Below, piece after piece: positions 10,328 through 23,400 of a stretch of DNA of 64,000 bases. Every line of letters starts with the position of its first letter. Position 1 is the first letter of the stretch. The position numbers and the translations under genes were made by a program. The stretch comes from Manihot esculenta (lineage: Eukaryota > Streptophyta > Magnoliopsida > Malpighiales > Euphorbiaceae): assembly GCF_001659605.2 (NCBI RefSeq), contig NC_035170.2, positions 22,893,190 through 22,957,189 on the forward strand. Direction: 5' to 3'. The notes under the pieces are model-generated. The model was given only the letters and a program-made list of their open reading frames with translations, searched no databases and was not told the DNA's origin.

Positions 10328-12455
10328 TGTAACGACCCGAAAATCGGACCGCTACCGGCGCTAGGATCCAGATCGGCTTAAGGCCGCCGGGACCCGTAGC
10401 AAGCCTGACATATAACCTGAAAACCTGTTTAATCCCCTACATGATCAACAACATACATAAAAATTAAAACTTTTCTTTCATTCATACACCAAACTCAACC
10501 TGCATGCACTGAACATAATCATAAACATGATCCCTCTATGGGATCTCATCAATGCCCCAAAAGGGCGATACAACATATGTTGAGTTGGTTTACATAAACA
10601 TCATAAAAAGATTTAGGATCATGCATTAAAAGGGATACCTTACACATAGGTCAAGCACAACCTCTAATCCTCAATATCATCACATTACATAACTATTCAT
10701 AACATTACAATTTATCATGTCCACATTCTATCTATTACATGCCAAAGACTTCAATACTCTTGCTGACCTCCTGGTCTACCCTGTACCTACAAACCTGGGG
10801 AATTTGGGAGAGGGGTGAGCTACTAGAGCCCAGTGAGCAGAATAATAAAGCATTTAAAACACATGCTATCATGAAATGCATCACATCACAACTAGTCATA
10901 TCAAGGATGAACTTGTCACCATTTAGCCCTCTACATACTCCAATCATGCCAGGGGCGTAGTGCAGGCCACACTTGGTCTTTCTCTTATACATAACATAGC
11001 ATACATAATCCATGGTGCCGGGGGCGTAGTGCAGGCCACGTCCGGTCTTTCTCTTACATAGTGCCAGGGGCGTAGTGCAGGCCACACCTGGACTTCCATA
11101 TCATATCATCGTGTCATAACATTTTATGCAATGCAACATATTCGTGTAACTAATGCAATCAACCTATTACATATAAACATGATGCATGAATATGCTTTAA
11201 GCATTTGATTTCGTAAGATAAAAGGTTTAATTTAGTTCTACTCACCTCTGGCTAGCTCTGACACTGACAGAAGCAGCTGACTCACTGCTGAGGTCCTCGG
11301 TTCCTCGGGTCCGAACCTACACAGGTGGACTCAAGTGAGGGACCAACATACTATAACATGACTCTGAAAACATCCCCCAAAAACCCCCTAAAACACCTTA
11401 AAACAATCATGCGAAACATGCAAAGGAAGGCTAAACAGGGCAGGTTCGGCGGCACCTTCGGCGGCCGAAAGTCCCAGACAGAGACGAAAGTCCCTTTTCG
11501 GGGGCAACTTCGGCAGCCGAAAGGCCTGCCTCCCAGGCAGGTTCGGCGGCCGAAAGTCCTTCGGCTGCCGAACCTGGTTTCTGCCAAAGGGCAGAAACTT
11601 GGTTCCCTTTGCACAAAAACCTCTCCTTCCTATTCCAACATGCATATAACTCATTCAAATCATGAAAATATACATACATTGGCTCCTAGGGGCTTCAAAC
11701 TATCTTAAACCCCAACTACAACACACAACAACAACACATTGCTAAAAAACACAACATAAGCTCATAAACCTAACCATAAGCTAAACATACATTCTACCTC
11801 ATAGATCTTACATAAAACTTACTTAAAACATGCAATGAGCTTAAGATCGGCTCTTACCTCTTGAAGATCGAGAGAGAGACGACCTAAACTCGGAGATGGG
11901 AGAGATTTGAGTTCTTGAACCTCAAAGCTCCAAAACTTGCTCAAAACTTGAAAATCTTCAAAACAAGATGAAAACTAGTGAAAATCGTGAAAGATTTGAA
12001 GGAAAAACTCAAAGATTGGTGAGGAACGGCGGAGAGCTCACCTTGGCCGACAATGGGGAGAAAAGCTCGCTCGTTTTCGGCTAAGGGACCCTTTTATAGT
12101 GGCTGGCCAGGCCACGTTCGTGGGCCGAACGTGCCTCCGCATGCATGCCATGTTCGGCGGCCGAACTTGAGGTTCGGCGGCCGAACCTGGACTTCCCTCA
12201 CTTATGCCTTCGGGGGCCTAAGGCACACCCGAAATGCCTGCATGTTCGGCGGCCGAACTTGAGGTTCGGCGGCCGAACCTGGGTTTTCCTTCAATGCTAT
12301 TTTCATGCAAAAACTCATTTCCTTTTTTACTTAAAAGCATCAAATGCATCAAAACATTTTATGAAAACATATTCCTACCCTACTAGAGGTTTTCGACATC
12401 CGAGATTCCACCGGATGGTAGGAATTCCGATACCGGAGTCTAGCCGGGTATTACA
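10328..12455 (-). mobile_element. Solo LTR of the Tekay family, 2128 bp, TSD AGACC
   Basis: On the minus strand it begins TGTAATACCCGGC (12455) and ends GGGTCGTTACA (10328). AGACC is repeated at 10323-10327 and 12456-12460. The related empty site is in the LTR piece at about 16398-16415. Palindrome clusters are at 11440-11575 and 12110-12275. A TATA box lies on minus near 12086-12096. Three copies of a module with GGGGCGTAGTGCAGGCC lie at about 10948-11095. Confidence 0.92.
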
Positions 12456-12460
12456 AGACC

Positions 12461-13233
12461 CATTCTACGTCCCTGGCACAAAGTAAGAGAAAGTCCAGGA
12501 AGACCCATTCTACGTCCCTGTCACATTGGAATGTTATGATATGTTATGTAAGAGAAAGACCAGGACCCATTCTACGTTCTGGTACTATTGGATATGTAGA
12601 GGGCTATTGGTGACAAGTTCATCCTTAATGTGATTTGTTTGTGATGTGATGCATTCCATGAAAGCATGAACTTTAAATATAATATTTTATTATTCTGCTC
12701 ACTGGGCTCTAGTAGCTCACCCCATTTCCTTAATCCCCCAGGTTTGCAAGTACGAGGCAGTCCGAGAAGTCAGCTAGGGTAGGAAGTTTTATGTATGTAA
12801 TAGCTAGTAAGTGGACATGAGAAAGAATATGATGTAATGAATAGTATTGAACAGTCTTGTAATGTAATGATGTATATTGAGGTTTAGAGTTGTGCTTGAC
12901 TCTAGCATGTATGGTTAATCCCTTTGTACATGGTTTATAAAATGTTTTATCACTGTTTATGTAAACCAAACTTAAATTATGATATGTTACCCCATTGGAG
13001 TATTTGATGAGGACTCCAGTGTGGGGTTTGATGTTTATGATTATGAGTTGTGCATGCACAGGTTAAGTTTGGTAAATGAAAGAAAGAAAGTTTAAAATTT
13101 TTATGCATATGTTTGATCATGTATGGGATTAAACAAGTGTACAGGATGTATGTTAGGCTTGCTATGGGTCCCGGCGGCCTTATGCCGATCTGGATCCTAG
13201 CGCCGGTAGCGGTCCGGTTTCCATATCATTACA
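12461..13233 (+). mobile_element. Tekay-family LTR 3' part, second segment
   Basis: Continuation of 10076-10327 after the nested solo LTR. It ends CATATCATTACA at 13233, a diverged LTR terminus, and is joined directly to Athila pol sequence. It carries the recurring CATTCTACGTCCCTGG modules. Confidence 0.8.
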
Positions 13234-15864
13234 GTTGGAGGTTGTGAAGAAAGAAATAGTGAAGCTCCTAGATATTGGGGTGATCTACCCCATTTCTGAT
13301 AGCAAATGGGTGAGCCCCATCCATGTGGTACCAAAGAAGACTGGGATTACCATTGTCCCCAATTCTGAAGGAGAGCTAGTACCCACTCGTGTGCAAAATG
13401 GGTGGAGAGTTTGCATGGATTATAGAAAGCTCAATGCAGCCACAAGGAAGGACCATTTTCCTTTACCCTTCATGGACCAAATGCTTGAAAGACTTGCTGG
13501 AAAAAGCCATTACTGCTGCCTTGATGGATACTCAAGATTCTACCAAATCCCCATTGCACCCGAAGATCAAGAAAAGACCACTTTCACATGTCCATTTGGC
13601 ACCTTCGCATTTAGGAGGATGCCCTTCGGTCTTTGCAATGCACCAGCCACCTTCCAAAGGCGCATGATGAGTTTTTTTTCTGACTATGTGGAAAAAATTA
13701 TTGAGGTTTTCATGGATGATTTCACGGTGTATGGCAACTCCTTCCAAGAATGCCTATCCAACTTGGAGAAGATACTTCAAAGATGCTTGGAGGCAAATCT
13801 AGTTTTGAACTATGAAAAATGTCACTTCATGGTCAGCCATGGCCTCATCTTAGGCCGCATTGTTTCAGCAAAAGGGATGGAGGTGGACAAAGCCAAAAGA
13901 GACACCATAAAAAACTTGCCCTATCCAACCAGCATTCGGGAGATTAGATCTTTCCTTGGCCATGCTGGTTTTTACAGGAGGTTCATCAAAGATTTTTCCA
14001 ACATAACTCAGCCTTTGTGCAGGTTATTACAGCAGGACGTGCCATTCAGCTTTGATGAAAATTGCAAAACAGCCTTTGATTTGGTCAAATCACTGCTAGT
14101 CACTGCCCCAGTCATCCAGCCACCTGATTGGACCCTTCCATTTGAGATCATGTGTGACGCTAGCAACTTTGCTGTAGGTGCAGTGTTGGGACGGAGCAAA
14201 GGTAACTCTGCTCATGTCATTCACTATGCCTCACGCACCCTAGATGCTGCACAATGCAATTATTCTACCACAGAAAAAGAGTTGCTGGCTGTTGTATTTG
14301 CATTGGAGAAATTTTGGTCCTATCTACTTGGGACAAAGGTGATTGTTTATTCAGATCATGCTGCACTAAGGTACTTAGTCAAGAAAAAAGAAGCAAAACC
14401 AAGGCTGGTACGTTGGATACTGCTGTTACAAGATTTGATGTGGAGATTCGTGATAAGAAGGGGAAGGAAAACCTTGTAGCTGATCACCTCAGCATAATAC
14501 TGACCGAGATGGAGACCTCTCCCATCAACGAAAATTTCCCTGATGAGCACCTCTTTGCTGTCCAAGAAGAGGAACCATGGTACGCTGATATAGTAAATTA
14601 CCTTGCCACAGGTGATTTACCTTCTGATTTGCCCAAACACATGAGAGACAAGATCAAGAAAGATGCAAGGTATTATGTGTGGGATGAGCCTTACCTATGG
14701 AAGCATTGTGCAGACCAAGTCATAAGGAGATGCATTCCAGATCAAGAAATACATTCTGTCCTAGCCTTCTGCCACTCATATGGCTGTGGAGGACATTTTG
14801 GGCCACGCAAGACAACCCTGAAAATCCTTGAATGTGGGTTATTTTGGCGTAACATGTTTAGAGATTCTTATTTATTTTGTAGGTCATGTGCAAGATGCCA
14901 ACAAACGGGAAACCTTGGCAACCGAAGTGAAATGCCACAAGCACCTATCATGGTTTGTGAAATCTTTGACATTTGGGGCATTGACTTCATGGGACCATTC
15001 CCACCTTCCTTTGGCAACACCTACATACTTCTGGCTGTGGACTATGTGTCCAAGTGGATAGAGGCCAAAGCAACAAGGGCTGATGATGCAAAAGTGGTTG
15101 TTGACTTTGTGAAATCCCACATATTCTCCAGGTTCGGTCTGCCCAAAGCCATAATCAGTGACCGAGGCACCCATTTCTGCAACAAGGTAGTGGAAACTCT
15201 CCTTAAAAAGCACCATGTTGTCCATAGAACTTCTACTGCCTATCACCCTCAAACAAATGGGTTGGCCGAAGTCTCAAACAGGGAGATCAAGTCCATCCTT
15301 GAGAAAACAGTTTGCCTAAATCGCAAGGACTAGAGTGTGCGCCTCAATGATGCCTTATGGGCATATAGAACAGCCTATAAAACTCCAATTGGAATGTCTC
15401 CATATAGGCTGATTTATGGAAAAGCTTGCCATCTACCCGTAGAACTTGAACACAAAGCCTATTGGGCTATCAAAAAGTGTAATCTTGATGAAAAAGAAGC
15501 TGGAGCCCATAGAAAATGGCAAATTCAAGAGCTAGAAGAAATTCGGTGTGATGCATATGAAGCTTCATGGGATTATAAAGCTAAGACTAAAGCCTTCCAT
15601 GACAAACACATCTTCAGAAAACACTTCCAGGTTGGTGATAAGGTTTTGCTTTTTGATTCAAGGTTCAAATTATTCCCTGCGGTCTAGATGGATTGGGCCA
15701 TTCTTGGTAGAACACATCTACCCACATGGAGCTGTGGACATTCGCAACCCACAAACCAGCAAGGTATTCAAGGTTAATGGGCACCGCTTGAAGCAATTCT
15801 ATGAGGGATTTACTGTACACCTTGTGGAGGAGGTTTCCTTGGATCCCCCTTCCCCAGCCTGCTG
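13234..15864 (+). pseudogene. Athila-type Ty3/gypsy pol fragment (RT, RNase H, integrase), broken
   Basis: The first frame begins in the RT fingers ([17 protein letters not shown]) and contains [17 protein letters not shown] and the catalytic FMDD, then RNase H ([19 protein letters not shown]). Integrase follows, with a zinc-binding ARCQQTGN, the core [24 protein letters not shown] and [10 protein letters not shown]. These motifs are of the Athila lineage. Gag, protease and the start of RT are missing. A one-base loss near 14433 shifts frame between RNase H and its tail. A Trp codon in integrase has become TAG at 15331-15333. A small deletion near 15680 shifts frame again. It is flanked on both sides by Tekay LTR pieces, so it was captured or recombined rather than simply inserted. 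Confidence 0.9.
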
Positions 15865-16143
15865 AGCAAGACAAGGCTGTCCAGCCCAAGACAGAAAGCA
15901 GGGCGCTACTGGGAGGCAGCCCAGATGAGAGGATTTGCCCAAATCACTGGGGCAAATCAACTGAGTGTACCATAGTCACAAGTGATTGGGGCAGGTGATG
16001 TGCCCAAATCGCCAGGCCAAATCGCCAGGGTCCATCACAAAGAGAACATGACTAATCAGGCAATCACACCGAAGAAGTGATTTGGCCAGGTGATTTGCCC
16101 AAATCACTGACCAAATCACCCTGCCGAGAAGCCAGGACCCAGC
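15865..16143 (+). repeat. Athila noncoding segment with GATTTGSSCAAATC-type palindromes
   Basis: A non-genic piece after pol. It has repeated GATTTGCCCAAATCACT-like words at about 15935-16020 and 16077-16125. The latter stretch is nearly identical to 27015-27056 in the other Athila fragment. It ends at 16143, where Tekay LTR sequence begins at GAGGACCCCAG. Confidence 0.65.
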
Positions 16144-17169
16144 GAGGACCCCAGTAGTGAGATAGCTGCTTCAGAGTCTGTTCAGAGTCAGCCTGAGGTG
16201 AGTAGAATGGATTTTTATGTTTCAAAGCAAATAAATTTCAAGCATGTTCATGCATCACGAATGCCATGATATATACTAGGTTGCTTGCATTAGAATTCAC
16301 GAATATGTTGCATTGCATACTTTGATGTTGATATGGATGGATGTTGGATGACCCATTAGTCCTCGGTATGATATGATGACGATGATACGGTATGGAAGTC
16401 CAGTGAGGCCCATTCTACGCCCCTGGCATGATGTAAGAGAAAGACTAGTGAGGCCCATTTTATGCCCCTGGCATATTGGAATGTTATGTTATGTTATGTT
16501 AAGAGAAAGACCAGTGAGACCCATTCTACGCCTCTAGCACCATTGGAATGTATAGAGGGCTATTAGTGACAAGTCGATCCTTGATGTGATTTGTTTGTGA
16601 TGTGATGCATTTCATGAAAGCATGAATTTTAATATATTGTTTTACTATTCTGCTCACTGGGCTCTAGTAGCTCACCCATTTTCCTTAACCCCCAGATTTG
16701 CAAGTTCTGGATAGATCAGGATGTTAGCAAGAGTAAAGGTTCTATGGATGTAATAGTTAGATGTGGACATGAGAAAATGATGAAAGATAATGTAATGTAA
16801 AGTATGGTGTAAAAATGTTATGAAGTTTAGTATTGTGCTTGGCCCTAATGTTATGTTAATCCCCTTCTGTACATGAGCGTTATAAAATGTTTTAATGTTA
16901 AGAAATGTTAAACCAAGCTTGATGTATGATATGATGTCCCACTAGAGCATTTGATGAGGGCTCTTGTGTGGGGTTTTTATGTTATGGTTATGATGCATGC
17001 ACAGGTCAAGCTTGGTGAATGAAAAAGTTTAAAATTTTTATGTAAATGTATGATCATGTATGGGATTATCAGGTATGACAGGTTGTATGTTAGGCTTGCT
17101 ATGGGTCCCGGCGACCTTAAGTCGATCTGGATCCTAGTGCCGGTGGCGGTCCGATTTCGGGTCGTTACA
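16144..17169 (+). mobile_element. Tekay-family LTR 3' part, + orientation
   Basis: It starts at the same internal LTR point (GAGGACCCCAG) as the copy at 10076 and ends GGGTCGTTACA at 17169. It keeps the triplicated CATTCTACGCC module (about 16395-16560). It shows the uninterrupted sequence of the site where the 10328-12455 solo LTR landed. Confidence 0.82.
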
Positions 17170-18688
17170 TATACTGTAAGAGGGTGGAGATAAATATAAC
17201 ATTTTCTGATAATCTAGTAATAATGTAGCCGACTCATTGGTAAATGATATTTACCGGCTAATTGGTCGAGAATCCCGTGATCATAGGCGTAAAGGGGATC
17301 TACTAGATTATATATGTTAATGGTAACTTCCTTACAGAGTTTCGCCCTGACGTTAAGAGGGCGAGTCTGTCTGACCTAAGACCGATCTGTCCTGAAACAT
17401 CAGAGTCTTCTTTTCTCTTGAATCCGAACACCATGGTCGTTTTGGACTTCCTTTGTATGGGTGAGATCGCATATTGGTTTATCTCACATGGTCTGTCTTG
17501 TGGTAGTATCAATAGTTATTTATATTATTATCTCAAAATTATAAATAGTTTGCATCTTTACAAAGAAATATACTCCCATTTTTTACTTTATTTTTTCTCT
17601 TCTCTATATTTTCTGCTAATTTATAAATTACAAATAAATAATTATTATCCTGATCTTGCGCCTCACGTCTCCTTTCTCGTAGATTTCTACCAATCACAGC
17701 ACAGTATCATTCCAATAAAGTTATCAGCCTAATCTCATCGACATTACTAATTAATGAGTTTTTTCATATTGTAAAGACTAATTAATAATTTTTTTATAAT
17801 TTTTTTATTACAATGAAAAATAATATTATTATATACATATATTATAACAACCTTTTTAAGTAATATCTATATAATATTTTCCCTTTATATACTCCTCAAA
17901 TATAAAATATAAAGATCTTCTTATCTCTGTTTAATATTCAATGTTGTATTATTTATACTACACACGATAACTATTTTTATTGGCAAAATAGAAATCCAAT
18001 GCCAAAGAAAAGTTCAAGTAAACTCTATTTATGATTGGTTTCTGACATCTTCATTATACATCTTTAATGAAATGAAAGTAAGAGGAAAAAAAATACAAAC
18101 TGTTATTAGGGATTATTTTATTAAAAGTAATCTCTATTAGATATATAAACTTGGCCTTCATAAATTTTAAAAAGTAACTTATATTTAAAAAATATATTTC
18201 GGCAAAAAAATATTTTTTTAATAAAATAACTTATTATTCATTGTTAAATTAATTTATTTTTTATAAATTCTAATTTAAAAATAAAATATATTAATAAATT
18301 TATATATAAGAATTTTAATAAAATTTTCAAAGTGAATACTTTGAAAATTATTTTCTTAAAATGATTTAATTTTTCCTTTAACTAAAGAAAATATTTTTTT
18401 ATTAATTAATTTTTCTGAATGTGTCAAATATTATAAAATATATAAAATGATTTTCAGTAAAACAAATGCAGTACTTAATTTTGATAAAAGTACAAATATT
18501 TGATAGTAATTTATCAAAAGGAAACTTCATACATACTGAAAAGAAATGCTCTCATCCAAAAGCTGTTTTGGATTTCTTATTTATTAAGGAAACAAACATG
18601 AAAATCCAATAATGAAAAATGCAAGGAAACAATCATAGACATAATGATAATGTGACTGTGGACTTTGCTCCAAGACTTGAATTATTCC
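17170..18688. other. AT-rich intergenic stretch, no gene seen
   Basis: The first 330 bp are mixed composition (an unassigned remnant, perhaps an old LTR). The rest is AT-rich without open coding frames or recognisable motifs. 18681-18688 (ATTATTCC) is the left TSD of the next element. Confidence 0.6.
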
Positions 18689-19938
18689 TAGGGCTGTAAA
18701 TAAGCCAAGCTATTCGTGAGCTACTCGAGACTCGACTCGATAAAAGCTCGACCGAGTTCGGCTCGTTTTTTAAACGAGTCAAGTTCGAGCTCAATTTTGA
18801 GACTCGTCACTTAAACGAGCTGAGCTTGAGCTCCATAGTATTCGGCTCGTTAAGGCTCGCGAGCTGACTCGTTTTTAGGCTCGCGAGCTGACTCGTTGAG
18901 AAGGCTCGCGAGCAGGCTCGTTGAGAAGGCTCACGAGCAGGCTCGTTGAGAAGGCTCACGAGCAGGCTCGTTAAATAGGCTCGTGAGTAATATTGTTTAA
19001 ATAAATCGGTGAACCAATTCGTTAAATAAATTTATGAACAAGTTCATATATTATTAAAAAAATAAAAATAACTATAAAGTTATAAAATTTAAACTATTAT
19101 AAATACTTAAAAATTATAGTATTGAAAATTACAAATAATTAAGATTAATTATTATAATTAATATTCTTTAAAATTAAATTATAAAAATCTTTTGTATATA
19201 ATTATTATAATAAGATTCCATAAAATTAATGTATAATCACAAATAATTAATATTAATTATTATAATAAGTATTCTTTAAAATTATAGTACTACATGATAA
19301 ATTGAATTGTAAAAATTATATACATTTTAAAATTAAAGTATAATTATAAAAAAAATTTTGTATATAATTAAGCATACAATATAAAAGATGATAATAATTA
19401 TCAAAATATATTAATAATAATTAATTAAGGTTATATGGATGTTGAAGTTGAAATTCAAGTTAATTAATTGAACAAGTATGAAGATGATTATGAAGATAAT
19501 TAAATTATATTAGCTTGTTTCAACTGTTGGAAGTTGGAATCAACTTTATTCGTTTGATATTAAATTTTGTGTGTAATCTAATTTTATTATGTTGTTGAAT
19601 TTATATTTATTTGTGTTATTTTAGTTATAAATTGTGTTACGTAATTTTTTTTATGTACACTCTCTTTTTTTATATTATTTAAATTAATGATGATTAAAAA
19701 CTGATTAAAGTGTAATTATTAATTCGAGCTCGAACTCGAATTAGGCTCGTTATTAAATCGAACGAGCCTTTCACGAGTCGAACTCGAATCGAGCTCGATT
19801 ATAATATTTAATTCTCGAGCCGAGTTCGAATCAAATATTAGAGCTCGAGTCGAGTTCGAACTGGAGCTTCCAAACTTTTTTAATAAACGAGTTTGAGTTT
19901 CACAAAGCTTAGCTCGACTCAGCTCGATTACACCCCTA
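18689..19938. mobile_element. Non-autonomous hAT-like DNA transposon, 8-bp TSD
   Basis: The ends are TAGGGCTGTAA and, inverted, TTACACCCCTA. The direct 8-bp repeat ATTATTCC lies at 18681-18688 and 19939-19946, the hAT target-site length. Subterminal regions are rich in CTCGAG/GAGCTCG words. An internal tandem repeat of about 25 bp (GGCTCGCGAGCAGGCTCGTT type, about 5 copies) lies at 18853-18990. The centre is AT-rich and encodes no transposase, so it would need one in trans. Confidence 0.85.
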
Positions 19939-20420
19939 ATTATTCCCGCTTGTGAAACATCTTCCAAAAGCGCACTGAACTCTTCTAGTATCATCCGCGG
20001 TTGAAGAGATAGCATCTTCACATAATACAGAGATTAGCATTAGAGATGACAGACCATTTTCAGTTAGAAAGATGCATGGCTCTTGGCATCACTTTGGAAT
20101 CCTTACTTTTTTATTTCCCACTGATGTGGGACGTCACACAAGGAGAGATGAAGTTTGGATTCTTTTACCATCATGTTTCTAAAAGAAGAGGCTGTGGCAG
20201 ATACCTCCAATTAGTGGGAAACAATTCAAATACCTCCAAATCAAAGTTATATACAATCAGAACAGTAAGTTATTAACTGTGGAAGATAAGATGAAGGCAG
20301 AACAGAGTAGTAACCTACAGGATAGAAGCATTTGTCTAGAAAAATTAGATGATTTTATTTAAAGTAAAAAAGACATGAAGGAAAGAAGAACTAACCCATG
20401 AAAGCAGAGGATCCTTCTTC
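19939..20420. other. Spacer downstream of the NLR gene
   Basis: It lies 3' of the minus-strand NLR gene and should include its 3' untranslated region. No coding feature is supported. Confidence 0.5.
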
Positions 20421-23400
20421 TTACAATAAATATCGGCCCTCCTTTTGAATATCACGTCCATCTATCCGAACATTTAGAATGTGAGAAATATTGGGCCAAT
20501 CTGCAGCAGTATCGTGTCCGCATCTTTCAGACAAACGGGGGCAACCTCTAATAGTCAATCGTTGTAAAGCGGTGATTTGACGCATTCCTCTTGATAGCGA
20601 TTCCAATTCAGGGCAGTCATCTATACTTAGATTTTCAAGTGCTGTGAGGTTGCCTATCCAATCAGGCAAAGCCCTCAAATTAGAACAACTCCAGATAGAG
20701 AGACGCTGCAAAGTGGTAACATATTGAAGCTCCCTTGGTAGAGACACCAGATTTGATAGATTAGAAAGAGTGAGACGTCGTAGACTTAAAAGACATCTCC
20801 ATTTAAATATCCCACGTTCATCCTCATCACTAATTTCCATACTGTGGCCAACAAATAGTTCCTCAAGTAAGCTGAGGTTCTGCATCCACTCACTAGGTAG
20901 AGATGCTAGATTCTCAACACCCTGTAACCACAAAGTCTTTAATTTGGAAAAAGAAGCAGTAACTGAAGAAGAGGCTGATGGTAATGCAGAAGCCATTGCA
21001 GCCATCTGCAATGTCCGCTGCAATGGTCTTATGCTGACATAGGAAAGATCAAGCCTCGTGTCCAGAGATGGAAATCTTGGCATTAAAGTCAAGTTAGGGC
21101 AATTTGAGATCATTAAGTGAGAAAGACAAGGAAATTGAGGCACCATCTTAGCTTCCATACATGTTCTCCACCACCCTTTCAGATTACGGCAAAAGTCAAT
21201 GTTAAGAAACTTTAGGGATGGAAAGAATGTTGTTGTTGTTGATGCAGATAAAGCAGAGAACAAATTATCTTCATCTGATATGTACTCTAGAGAATCAAAC
21301 TGACTAATATCGAGAGATTCCAAATGAGGCAGATTGTCCAACGGCGGCAGATGCTCACATTTTGGACATTTATATAAAGTAATATCGACAAGATTTGTGA
21401 TAGAAGAAAGCCAATTTGAAAACCTCAAACCTCCATAGCACTGAACATCCAAGTGTTTCAATTTCGGGTGAGGGTGTAGATTATCCAACAGCAACTCACT
21501 ATTTCCACCATCGCTATCTCGCCATTTCAATCTCAAGGAGTGAAGGTGCTTCTTTTCCTTGAGATTTACTTGGTTGGACTCCAACGCAGCATTTTTCACA
21601 TTTTCAAGTCCTTGAATGGAGATTGTACCTCTAAGCTGGTTTAGGCTATTCAACTCATTCAACGAGGAACATCTCCTTCCTTCATCACTTCCCACAACGA
21701 AAGTTGATAAAGTCTGCAGATTTGTTAATCTCCCCAATCCCAATGGCATGAAATCAAGCCTATAACAATGCCTAATAATAAGTTGTTTGAGACAAATCAA
21801 TTTCCTCATGTCAGTTGGTAATTCTTCAAAACGCTTACAGTCCTCGAGTATTAGAGTTTGCAAATTATACAAATTGCAAATAGAGTTTGGAAGTGAACTG
21901 ATTTCATTATTCCCAAACAATCCAAGATACCTCAAGTGTTTCAACTTTCCAATTGAATCTGGCAATTCATTGATATTGCATCTTAAACTCAAAGCACGTA
22001 TGCTCCTACAATTTGAAAAGATACTGTCTAAATACAAGCTTAACTTATCACCATAATAATCACAATACAGTGTCCTCAATCCTCTATTTTTTAGCTGCTT
22101 GAAGCATTCCTCAAAAGACAAATTTCCAGAAAACACATGTTGGATTCTATTAGGAACATATTTAGTATTATCATCAAGTACTAAACAACTATCTCCTGCC
22201 ATTGACTGTGCAAGGTCACTGATAAGGTCATGCATTTTATAACAGTTATTCGCCTTTTGGAAAAATGACCTAAATAACAATTCATTGAAGTATCCTTCCC
22301 CAATCTCCTCTAAATTTTCATCTTTACTTTGACTCCGAGATTGAACATAGCCTTGTGCCATCCATAATTGAATTAAATCCTCCTTACCAAACTCATAATC
22401 TTTAGGAAACATTGCGCAGTATGCAAAGCACTGCTTTAAATGATATGGTAAGTCATCATAACTCAATTTCAACACTGGACCAATATCACTATCACTCTCA
22501 AAGACCTTCCACAACTCATTTTCTAGGATAGACAACCATTCACTTTCACTACTTCTTAGCTGCATTATGCCTCCTATAGCTCTAATTGCAAGTGGAACTC
22601 CTTTGCACTTCTTTGCAATTTCTTTCCCAATTTCTATTAGATTTGAATTCACTCTACTTGTCCCCTCTCTAAATGCTAGCATCTCAAACAGATCCCATGA
22701 TTGATCTTCTGTTAGACCCGCTAGAGCATATGGACAGTCTACACCCATGGCTAAAGCAACTCGTGTGCTACGAGTAGTTACTAAAATTCTACTTCCTATG
22801 GCACCAACCATCAAATATTTCCTCAATTGACTCCAAATCCTATTGTTTATATTCCACACATCATCCAACACCAACAAGTACTTTTTGCCTTCTAAACATT
22901 GTCTAAGTTCGATTTGTAATTGTTCCAGAGATAAGTTGGGCACTTCATTGCTAGTTGCACTTTTAAGGATGAGTTTAACTAGCATTTCAACATTTGACTC
23001 CTCAGAAACACATACCCATAACTTCAAATCAAAATAATTCACCACTTTCTCATCATTAAACACTAACTGGGCAAGTGCAGTCTTTCCCAAGCCACCAAAC
23101 CCAACAATTGCAGCTACAGAAATATTGCTTTGATTCACTGGACACATCAATGATTTTATGATCTCCTCCTTATCCTTATCTCTTCCTATAATTTCTGATT
23201 TCAACACAAATGAGTCTGTCTCCCTCCAACTACTCTTTATTCGCATATCTACTCCAACTTCCTTCCTTATTATAAAGCCAAAGTCAGACATTTCTTTGGC
23301 AACTTCATCTAGCCTTTCTCTAACATCTTTAATTCTATGACTCATCTTGAAACGAAATGCAATTTGATTTGAGGAAGAAAAGAAGTCGCATACCTTCCTA

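Noticed and set aside
11440..11575. CRISPR-like repeats
   Set aside because: The sequence is plant nuclear. Palindromes are irregularly spaced, there are no spacers, and they recur in dispersed LTRs.
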